A stretch of 64,000 nt of DNA from Cloacibacillus sp. An23 (GTDB lineage: Bacteria > Synergistota > Synergistia > Synergistales > Synergistaceae). Where the stretch lies: the NCBI RefSeq assembly GCF_002159945.1, contig NZ_NFJQ01000007.1, forward strand, positions 1 to 64,000. The letters run 5' to 3'. Under the pieces are notes generated by a model. The model did not search any database. It saw nothing but the letters and a program-made list of their open reading frames with translations, and was not told the DNA's origin. Below, in pieces: positions 1-6,916 of this stretch (positions within the stretch are counted from its first letter, which is position 1; every line of letters begins with the position of its first letter). Made by a program: the position numbers and the translations under genes.

Positions 1-1538
1 AGCTGTCTCACGACATCGATGACGGTGCCGTCGCGCCATTCGACGACGCCGATTATTCTGTCGGTCGTCGCTACGGGGTCTGTCGGGCCGGACATTTTCC
101 TCGCGCGCGCGGCAAGCTCGTCCATCGGCACTATGGGCAGGCCCTTGAGGCCGCTTACGGCGTCGAGCAGGTCCTTGCGGCGCGGGTTGATCGTCACGCC
201 GTACTCGGTGACTATCGCGTCTATCACCTCGCCCGGCGTCGTGACGCTGTAGACGCTGTCGGTGACGCAGGGGATGCGCCCGCGCAGCAGCGGCTGCGCT
301 ATTATCGTGAGTTTCGCGCCCGCCGCTGTGTCCTGGTGTCCGCCCGTGCCGTGGAGCAGAGCGCCGTCGGCTTCGGTGTTGACGTTGGCGTTGAAGTCGG
401 TGTCTACTTCGGTCGCGCCGAGTATGACGACGTCGAGCATGTTGACCGCCGCGCCGCAGTTCCACGGGTTCGCGTACCAGTCGGCGGATATCTCGATGTG
501 GTTCGGGTTTTCGGCTATGGATTTTACGGCGTCGAGGTCGAAGGACTGCACGTCCATGAGCTTCCCGACGAGCCCTTCCTTGAGCAGTTCGACGAAGTAG
601 CCGGTTATTCCTCCGAGGCCGAATCCGCCTTTTATGCCTTTGCGCAGCATCGCTTCTTTCATGAAGGCCGTGACCGCGAGCGGTATGCCGCCGGCTCCGG
701 TCTGGAAGGAGATGCCGTCTTTAAAGTACGGGCTCGCCTCGATGAGCTGCGCGGCGTATTTGGAGATTAGCAGGCGCAGCGGGTCGCGCGTGACCTTCGT
801 CGTGCCGGATACGATTCCCGCGGGGTCCCCTATCGAGGGGACTTCGGCCACTATGTCTGCCTTCGTCTGCGGGATTGAGACGGGCGAGGCGGGGTAGGGG
901 ACGAGGTTGTCGGTGACGGCTACCACGGTGTCGGCGTAGTCGGCGTCGGTGTAGGCGTAGCCGAGGGAGCCGCAGGCCGATTTGCCTATCGTGCCGCAGA
1001 TGTTGCCGCAGCAGTCGGCTGTCGGCGCGGCGATGAAGGCGACGTCGATATGCACGTCTCCGGCCATGACGGCGCGCGGGCGTCCGCCGTGGCTGCGAAG
1101 GACGACGGGCACGCCCATGCCGCCTTCTGAGACAAGCTGGCCTATCGGGCCGTTGACTGAGCCCATGATTTTCGTGACGACCCCGCTTTTTATGTGTTCG
1201 ATCACTTTTTTGTGGACTCCGAAGAGCGCGGTGGGGAAGAGCGTGAGGTCTTTGATTCCAAGCTCCGCGCATGCGTCGAGCACCATGTTGACGACGTAGT
1301 CGCCGTTTCTCAGATGGTGGTGGAAGGATATGGTCATCCCGCTTTTGAGGCCGCTCGCCTTTATCGCGTCCTTGAGCGATGGCGCGACCTTGTTGGTACG
1401 GTCGTTATTGAAGCAGCGAAGTTTCGCTCCTGCTATGCGGCCCTCGGGTTTTCTCGCGAAGGCGCCTTCGAAGTGGCGTACCTTGCCGTAGCCCTCTATG
1501 TAGTCGGGTATCTCGCGTTTTACTGCGTTGACTGTCAT
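1..1538 (-). CDS. citF: Citrate (or citramalate) lyase alpha subunit, partial at window edge
   Basis: This is the acyl-carrier-protein transferase subunit of the citrate lyase family; it swaps the acetyl group on the CitD prosthetic arm for citrate or citramalate before cleavage by CitE. The reading frame is open from an ATG at 1538 to the left window edge, about 512 codons, so only the extreme C-terminus can be missing compared with the usual ~510-520 residues. The start follows a strong GGAGGG site 12 bp after citE. Translation shows the family's long glycine-rich stretches (for example SFQTGAGGIPLAV and GGFGLGGITGYF). It is the last visible gene of citD-citE-citF. Citrate lyase is the default reading; because a methylaspartate ammonia-lyase and a fumarase-type hydro-lyase lie upstream on the same strand, citramalate is a real alternative substrate. 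No citC, citX or citG is seen in the window. Confidence 0.93.
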   Translation of the reverse strand, partial: MTVNAVKREIPDYIEGYGKVRHFEGAFARKPEGRIAGAKLRCFNNDRTNKVAPSLKDAIKASGLKSGMTISFHHHLRNGDYVVNMVLDACAELGIKDLTLFPTALFGVHKKVIEHIKSGVVTKIMGSVNGPIGQLVSEGGMGVPVVLRSHGGRPRAVMAGDVHIDVAFIAAPTADCCGNICGTIGKSACGSLGYAYTDADYADTVVAVTDNLVPYPASPVSIPQTKADIVAEVPSIGDPAGIVSGTTKVTRDPLRLLISKYAAQLIEASPYFKDGISFQTGAGGIPLAVTAFMKEAMLRKGIKGGFGLGGITGYFVELLKEGLVGKLMDVQSFDLDAVKSIAENPNHIEISADWYANPWNCGAAVNMLDVVILGATEVDTDFNANVNTEADGALLHGTGGHQDTAAGAKLTIIAQPLLRGRIPCVTDSVYSVTTPGEVIDAIVTEYGVTINPRRKDLLDAVSGLKGLPIVPMDELAARARKMSGPTDPVATTDRIIGVVEWRDGTVIDVVRQ

Positions 1539-1550
1539 TGCCTGTCCCTC

Positions 1551-2414
1551 CTATGCGAGCAGCCCCGCGCGGATGAGCGTGTATTCGGCGCGCTTCACCA
1601 CTGGGACGTCCACCATTTTGCCGTCTACGGATACGGCTCCCTGTCCGCGCTCCGCCGCCTCCTTCGCCGCGGCGATTATCTTCTGCGCCTTGGCTATCTC
1701 TGCTTCGGTCGGGTTGAAGACGTCGTGGACTATCGCTATCTGGTTGGGGTGTATGACGGATTTGCCTGCGAAGCCGAGCTGTTTGATGAATTCCGTCTCG
1801 CGCCGCAGTCCTGCGTCGTCCGTGACGCGCGAGTAAACTGTGTCGAGCGGGTCTACTCCCGCGGCGCGCGCCGCGAAGACGAGCATGCGGCGCGCCCATT
1901 CGAGCTCTGTTCCGTCGTCGGAACGCTCGGTGCGGAGGTCGGCTCTCAGGTCTTCGCCTCCGGGGATTATCGCGGCGACCCTCGGCGAGGCCGTGGCTAT
2001 GTCGTAGGCGTTCCATATCCCTTTCGCGGTCTCGAGCAGGCAGAAAAGCTTGAGCTTGCCCTGCGGGATGCCGTTTTTGTCTTCGAGTATGGAGAGCTCT
2101 TCGTCAAGTATCTTGACGGTCTCTGGGCCGTCCACCTTCGGCGCGCGAACGCCGTCGAGGCGCTTCATCGGGACTATCGCGGCGAGGTCGTCTCTCCAGT
2201 ATTCGGTGTCCACTCCGTTGATGCGGACGGTCACCTCGCGGTCGCCGAATTCGCCCTGTTCGAGGAATCTTGAGACGAGTATGCGGGCCGTGTCCTTCTC
2301 GGACATCGCGACGGCGTCCTCAAGGTCGAGGATCACTCCGTCGGAGCCGAAGAGCCAGCCGCGCGTCAGCATGTTCGGGTTGTTGCCGGGGAGATATAGC
2401 ATAGTGCGCCGCAT
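1551..2414 (-). CDS. citE: Citrate (or citramalate) lyase beta subunit
   Basis: CitE carries out the aldol-type cleavage of the citryl/citramalyl thioester to acetyl-carrier plus oxaloacetate or pyruvate. The 287-residue protein begins MRRTMLYLPGNNPNML, the hallmark N-terminus of the HpcH/HpaI-CitE TIM-barrel family, followed by the metal-site region SDGVILDLEDAV (about residues 24-35) and IIPGGEDLRADL near the middle. Length matches the family (about 290-300). The ATG directly abuts the citD stop (TAA then ATG), which implies translational coupling. The sequence alone does not separate citrate from citramalate lyase. Confidence 0.95.
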   Translation of the reverse strand: MRRTMLYLPGNNPNMLTRGWLFGSDGVILDLEDAVAMSEKDTARILVSRFLEQGEFGDREVTVRINGVDTEYWRDDLAAIVPMKRLDGVRAPKVDGPETVKILDEELSILEDKNGIPQGKLKLFCLLETAKGIWNAYDIATASPRVAAIIPGGEDLRADLRTERSDDGTELEWARRMLVFAARAAGVDPLDTVYSRVTDDAGLRRETEFIKQLGFAGKSVIHPNQIAIVHDVFNPTEAEIAKAQKIIAAAKEAAERGQGAVSVDGKMVDVPVVKRAEYTLIRAGLLA

Positions 2415-2681
2415 TTACTTCGCCCCCTTCAGTCTCTTGTAGGCGGCCTCGACGCGCGCTCCGAGCACTATGTCGAGCGCGCCGTTGTCCTGTACGGTCA
2501 CCTTCAGATCCTTCGCCTCGAGCGCGGCGAGGGTCTCCGTTATCTTCTTTTCCATCGCGCTTTTGAAGCGCGCGGCGCTCGCGCCCGTTATCTCTATCGA
2601 GACGCCCGCGCCGGACGGCGCTTCTTCGAGCGTCACGAGGCAGTCCATCGATTCAAGCGTCCCCGCCTGCGATGTCTTCAT
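2415..2681 (-). CDS. citD: Citrate (or citramalate) lyase acyl carrier subunit
   Basis: This 88-residue acyl carrier protein bears the phosphoribosyl-dephospho-CoA arm of the lyase. The N-terminal AGTLES motif places the modified serine at residue 11, equivalent to Ser14 of the Klebsiella protein, and the C-terminal half keeps the conserved DNGALDIVLGARVEAA stretch. An upstream in-frame extension exists, but the ATG at 2681 has a good AAGGAGG site and gives the family length, so it is preferred. It is the first gene of the lyase set and is separated from tctA by 100 bp of AT-rich DNA that may hold a promoter. Confidence 0.93.
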   Translation of the reverse strand: MKTSQAGTLESMDCLVTLEEAPSGAGVSIEITGASAARFKSAMEKKITETLAALEAKDLKVTVQDNGALDIVLGARVEAAYKRLKGAK

Positions 2682-2781
2682 CTGGCAATTCCTCCTTAAA
2701 CCCAAAATAAAAGTTTCCACACTATATACGTATAAATTAAACTTTAAGATAATTTTTACATCTGTTTTATCAGGCGCATAT
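2682..2781 (-). promoter_or_regulatory. AT-rich spacer with possible promoter/operator for citDEF
   Basis: The gap between tctA and citD is very AT-rich and contains the 10-bp palindrome TATACGTATA and, reading on the minus strand, a TATAGT-like hexamer just downstream of it. It also marks a sharp composition change from the GC-rich cit genes to the AT-rich tct genes. A promoter is plausible but no convincing -35 was identified. Confidence 0.3.
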
Positions 2782-4278
2782 TTACGACGCCGCCCTTTCA
2801 TGCTTCTTGTCACGATGCTGCAAGATCACCGGTAAGAGGATGCTTGCAACACTTATTAACAATAAAACTACGACAATTGGTTTTTGAAAAACTGCCCAGT
2901 AATTATCCGAATACATCTGTACGGTACGCAGCAGCTCCCGGTCGGCAATGGGGCCTAATATTATACCCAAAACAGTAGGCATCACAGGAAAATCATATTG
3001 TTTCATAATGTAACCCATCACGCCGAATACAAGCATAAGCACCGAATCAAAAAACGCATTTCTGTTGGCGAAAGCCCCCAATACCATAAACAGCAGCACG
3101 CATGGTATCAGATACCGAACAGGAACCTTCAGAACATACGCGGCGCATAGACAAAGTACCATGCCGACTATATACATGACGAACTGCTGCACAAACAACG
3201 ACGATATAGAGGCATAAATAATATCCCTATGGTCTATGAAAAGATTGGGCCCCGGAACCCACCCTTGCAACATAAGAGCCCCCAGCAGCATGGCAGTCGA
3301 CGCGCTTCCCGGAATCCCCAGCACCAGCATAGTAGACATAGCTCCGCCTTCTGAAGCGTTATTGGCGGTTTCGCTTGCGATAATACCTTCAGGTATGCCT
3401 GTACCGAATAATTTTCTCCGCTTACAAAATTGTTTGCATTGATTATAAGAAAGCAGACTGGCCACAGTCGCGCCGGCGGCAGGCATAATGCCGACGATAA
3501 CGCCGAGAATTGAAGTCGCTATCACCTGAACAGGCCTCTTTGCTATCTCTTTCCAAGCAGAAAGGATCTTAACGAAACTCGGCGTTGAAATCTCGCCGTG
3601 GACGACGTATTGCTGGCTTATGAGAGACAGGATCTCTGGCAAAGATAAAAAGCCGATTAAGCATGGTATCAGCGGTATGCCATCCAACAGGTATAAGATA
3701 CCGAATGTTCCGCGCTCAATACCGTTAGCATTCATACCTATAGTACCCAACAATATGCCAAAAAGTCCGCTGAAAACCCCTTTAAGCGGCTCGCTGCCCA
3801 AACTGCCTACGACAGACAATCCAAAGACTGCTACCATAAACATCTCCGCAGGCCCGAACTTTAAAGACAGGTTTGCAAGCGGCTCTGTGATCAGCAAAAG
3901 AGATACGCATCCTATCAGTCCTCCGACAACAGAGCTTGCCAGAGCCAATCCAAGCGCCTCGCTCGCCAGCCCTTTTTTCATCATCGGATAGCCGTCCAAT
4001 ATCGTCGCTATATTGGCTGGCGACCCCGGAGTATTGATCATAATAGCTGTAATAGCCCCGCCAAACAATCCACCGGAATATATGGACAATAAAAAAACAA
4101 GAGCCGTCAGCGGATCCATCGTATATGTGAACGGCAGCATCAAAGCTATTCCCAACGTTCCAGTAAGTCCGGGCAAAGTGCCCAGCACCAGTCCAAAGAA
4201 TACGCCGAAAAACATATATGCAATATATTTAGGAACTAAAACGATGGCAAAACCTTCGATGAAAGGGGTGAAGTCCAT
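2782..4278 (-). CDS. tctA: Tripartite tricarboxylate transporter large permease TctA
   Basis: The 498-residue, strongly hydrophobic protein is the large membrane subunit of a TTT transporter, which works with TctB and the periplasmic binder TctC to import tri- or dicarboxylates by ion gradient. The N-terminal region FGVFFGLVLGTLPGLTGTLGIALMLPFTY is diagnostic of TctA, as are AIMINTPGSPANIATILDGYPM and the central repeat with GIMPAAGATVASLLSY. Length matches the family (about 500). It follows tctB by 24 bp. Placed next to citDEF, it could import citrate, citramalate or a related acid, but the binding protein does not reveal the ligand. Codon and base composition is clearly more AT-rich than citDEF. 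Confidence 0.95.
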   Translation of the reverse strand: MDFTPFIEGFAIVLVPKYIAYMFFGVFFGLVLGTLPGLTGTLGIALMLPFTYTMDPLTALVFLLSIYSGGLFGGAITAIMINTPGSPANIATILDGYPMMKKGLASEALGLALASSVVGGLIGCVSLLLITEPLANLSLKFGPAEMFMVAVFGLSVVGSLGSEPLKGVFSGLFGILLGTIGMNANGIERGTFGILYLLDGIPLIPCLIGFLSLPEILSLISQQYVVHGEISTPSFVKILSAWKEIAKRPVQVIATSILGVIVGIMPAAGATVASLLSYNQCKQFCKRRKLFGTGIPEGIIASETANNASEGGAMSTMLVLGIPGSASTAMLLGALMLQGWVPGPNLFIDHRDIIYASISSLFVQQFVMYIVGMVLCLCAAYVLKVPVRYLIPCVLLFMVLGAFANRNAFFDSVLMLVFGVMGYIMKQYDFPVMPTVLGIILGPIADRELLRTVQMYSDNYWAVFQKPIVVVLLLISVASILLPVILQHRDKKHERAAS

Positions 4279-4302
4279 ATTAAAATCTCCTTTCTGAAAA
4301 AA

Positions 4303-4758
4303 TCAAAAGCCGAAAGGGCCGCTTGGCAGCGGAACCATCAATACCACCTTAAACGCCGCATATATTAGTGCTGAACTGATAATAGAAAAACATAATATCA
4401 CCTCTTTGCTGCGTACGTTTAAAAAATACAGTGTGCTTGCCATAAACAATATGCTTGTAAGTACAAAACCTATATGCGGAATTACTAATATATATAAGGC
4501 GGTAAATGCAAGAAGAATAAGTTCTTTATAAGGCAAATTCTTCTTTACATCGGAAGCCTTCTCCGCATAATTAGTTCTTTTTCGCCAGCGCATATACTCG
4601 ACCGCTATAAAATATATATAAAAAATTACAATGAGTATGCATATAGGCCTGATAAGCAATTTATCTATATTGTCTGCTTTTAGACTTTCTATATAATAAG
4701 CGATAGACAGGATCAGAACCAGGCTTGGTACAAAAAGAGACGCTAATACCCTACGCAT
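4303..4758 (-). CDS. tctB: Tripartite tricarboxylate transporter small permease TctB
   Basis: A 151-residue protein with about four hydrophobic segments separated by a charged loop near residues 57-73 (RWRKRTNYAEKASDVKKN). Size, topology and position between tctC and tctA identify it as the small, poorly conserved TctB subunit. It likely forms the membrane complex with TctA. The ATG has a GGGGGT site upstream. Confidence 0.85.
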   Translation of the reverse strand: MRRVLASLFVPSLVLILSIAYYIESLKADNIDKLLIRPICILIVIFYIYFIAVEYMRWRKRTNYAEKASDVKKNLPYKELILLAFTALYILVIPHIGFVLTSILFMASTLYFLNVRSKEVILCFSIISSALIYAAFKVVLMVPLPSGPFGF

Positions 4759-4835
4759 TATTTATGCTACCCCCTTAACGCTCAAAAACACAATCGATTG
4801 CATATCCGCTATCCGCATATGTCAAAGCGATCTGA

Positions 4836-4858
4836 CCTTAATAACTACCTGATTAAGG
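4836..4858 (-). terminator. Intercistronic hairpin between tctC and tctB
   Basis: CCTTAAT and ATTAAGG form a 7-bp stem around a 9-nt loop just after tctC. It lacks a proper T tract, so it more likely trims or protects the binding-protein mRNA than ends transcription. Confidence 0.4.
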
Positions 4859-4878
4859 CAAAGGTTTATAGCAAATTA

Positions 4879-5862
4879 TCAGTATCTGACAGTTAGTTCG
4901 TCTTTGTATTTTTCTACCAGTTTGTGTATGGACTGATTGACGCGTCTGCTTTCTTCCGGACCGATATACTGGTTGATCGGAGCCTGCATCGAATCAGATA
5001 AAAATTTTTGATATTCCGGGTCGTTTAATGCCTGCTGGTATGTGCTTAATAATTTTTCATACCTTTCAGGGTATTTTTCTTTCAACTCAGAATGAACGGC
5101 TATAAACGTGCTCATTGAAAGATTGGGGAACTCATTGCCCTGGAAGATCTCTCCAAAAGTAGGCACGTCCGGGAAAAGCCCGCTTCTTTTCGTACCTAAC
5201 ACAACAAGTATTTTTGCTTTTCCGGTGATAGAAATATCGCCGCTCGAATTGCCAATCATAAAATCCAGATGATCGCCCAACAGCGCCGTGCGTAATGCGT
5301 TGCCGTTGTCATACGTTACAGATTTAAAATTCCATCCGTATTCTTTTCTCAAAACCGACGCGGCAATATTTTGAGGGCCTCCGGCGATATAACCACAAGT
5401 AAGTTCTCCCGGGCGTTCTTTCACAGCCGCAGCAAGCGCTTCCGCAGTATCGTACTTTGAAGTATTTAATACGACGATTTCAACGGCGTCTTCCTGTTGA
5501 ATATTTAACACGTCAAATTGATCAAACTTGTATTTGGCATTGTGCGTAATAATATTGGCGCTGAAATATACTTGGCATCCCAAATATATCGTGTTTCCAT
5601 CAGCCGGAAGTCTGGAATATATCGTAGTCCCCACTTGGCTAGAAGCTCCGTCACGATTGTCTATAACAATCGGAACGCCGAGATATTTTTCCCAATATTT
5701 AGCCAGCCCTCTTCCCATAGCATCGGATGATCCTCCGGCCTTATATGGAATCAGCATGGTGATTTTATCTGACGGCCATTCAGCGGCATATAGATTGCGG
5801 TTAGACATAGCGGTAAATGATAGTATCATTGTAACAACACACAAAATGATTATTTTCTTCAT
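4879..5862 (-). CDS. tctC: TctC-family periplasmic substrate-binding protein
   Basis: A 327-residue extracytoplasmic solute receptor of the TctC/Bug family, feeding the TctAB permease. It starts MKKIIILCVV with a clear signal peptide ending near YAAEWPSDK, followed by the typical ITMLIPYKAGGSSDAMGRGL and IVIDNRDGASSQVGT motifs that line the carboxylate-binding cleft. An upstream GTG gives five more residues, but the ATG at 5862 is preceded by GGTGGAGG at good spacing and is preferred. The ligand is not predictable from sequence; Bug proteins bind diverse carboxylates, including nicotinate-like acids in other bacteria. Confidence 0.93.
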   Translation of the reverse strand: MKKIIILCVVTMILSFTAMSNRNLYAAEWPSDKITMLIPYKAGGSSDAMGRGLAKYWEKYLGVPIVIDNRDGASSQVGTTIYSRLPADGNTIYLGCQVYFSANIITHNAKYKFDQFDVLNIQQEDAVEIVVLNTSKYDTAEALAAAVKERPGELTCGYIAGGPQNIAASVLRKEYGWNFKSVTYDNGNALRTALLGDHLDFMIGNSSGDISITGKAKILVVLGTKRSGLFPDVPTFGEIFQGNEFPNLSMSTFIAVHSELKEKYPERYEKLLSTYQQALNDPEYQKFLSDSMQAPINQYIGPEESRRVNQSIHKLVEKYKDELTVRY

Positions 5863-6086
5863 GGTACCAACCTCCACCTTGTATATAAATTTTTGTGTAC
5901 CGTTAAACCAATAACATACATAAAATTCAGCTGCGTCTTAAATAACTTAGTTAGTATTTCGCTATAATAGCCGTCCTAAAAAACGCATTTTATACACGGT
6001 GCAAAACATGACGAACTCCACATAAAGCGGTATCATCGCCAGTTTCAGATATATTATGGAGTTAATTTTTCGCAAAAATTACCCAA
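5863..6086 (-). promoter_or_regulatory. Spacer between yqeB and tctC, probable tct promoter region
   Basis: An AT-rich 224-bp gap. Directly after yqeB the sequence TAATTTTT-CGC-AAAAATTA (6063-6081) forms an 8-bp AT stem. The rest probably contains the promoter for tctCBA, but no confident hexamer pair was picked. Confidence 0.35.
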
Positions 6087-6884
6087 TCAATCAGTAAAAT
6101 TCCACCTCATCAACACTTCTAAAACTCCGCCGGCTATCGCCAAAGCCTTATCTGTGATGCTCCAGCAATGAGCAGGGTCTCCGCGCGGGTCGACGTCTCC
6201 GATCTTCAAACCTTTTGATACGCGCACCGTCGGATGAATAAGGCCGCGCAGTATTCCATCAAGTTGAGAACGCACTTCTGCACCGTTTACATATCCGACG
6301 ACCTCATCCTTTTTGACGCTGTCACCGATTTTATGCACAGGCATGAGATAACCGTCGCATGGTGCGCGAAGCAGCCGCTCGACGCCAAACCCTTTCATCA
6401 ATCCAGGGACTCCGGTGTTAGGTAGGGCGCTGCCGTTAGTAATGGCGCGCCCCAATGTGTGGCCTCGCTTAGTTTCTATCACGGCGTGCACGTCGTCCGG
6501 CGCGGAAAACCCTGGACCGATAGCAATCACGAGCGGCGCCATACTCTTAGTAGTACCGAGGTTTTTCTTTGCCATAATAGCGTCGATTACGACATCAGGA
6601 TGCAGACGGGCTATAGCTTCTCCATTTGGGTCGACGGCGACTGGTACGATGCCTGTTTCAGACATATTGAAATTTACAGGATCGGTTACATGTACAGCCG
6701 TCATGTCTTCTACCTGTATCGAACCGTTAAATATCGCAGATGCGACGGAAACGCTTCGACGAACAACCAATGGATACTGCGTCTCCAGCACTATCACTGG
6801 ATATCCCACTTTCCACAACCTGTATATTGTGCCCGTAGCCAGATCTCCGCCGCCACGAACAATAATCGTCGTTTTTCTCAACAT
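6087..6884 (-). CDS. yqeB: YqeB/EF2563-family accessory protein of selenium-dependent molybdenum hydroxylases
   Basis: The 265-residue protein starts MLRKTTIIVRGGGDLATGT, the nucleotide-binding-like opening of the EF2563/YqeB family, and continues with VVIDAIMAKKNLGTTK and VIAIGPGF, also characteristic. Members of this family accompany molybdenum hydroxylases that carry a labile selenium atom at the active site and are thought to take part in inserting or supplying it. Here it is 32 bp downstream of the OYE-like fusion and in the same transcription unit as a three-subunit Mo hydroxylase, which supports a maturation role for that enzyme. The biochemical step is not established. Confidence 0.85.
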   Translation of the reverse strand: MLRKTTIIVRGGGDLATGTIYRLWKVGYPVIVLETQYPLVVRRSVSVASAIFNGSIQVEDMTAVHVTDPVNFNMSETGIVPVAVDPNGEAIARLHPDVVIDAIMAKKNLGTTKSMAPLVIAIGPGFSAPDDVHAVIETKRGHTLGRAITNGSALPNTGVPGLMKGFGVERLLRAPCDGYLMPVHKIGDSVKKDEVVGYVNGAEVRSQLDGILRGLIHPTVRVSKGLKIGDVDPRGDPAHCWSITDKALAIAGGVLEVLMRWNFTD

Positions 6885-6916
6885 GGCAAAGAAAAACCTC
6901 TTCTCTCAGTTTCGTT

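Noticed and set aside
1194-2273. Long plus-strand open frame opposite citF/citE
   Set aside because: It is antisense to recognisable citF and citE sequence, has no family resemblance and shows the unnatural composition of a GC-driven shadow frame.
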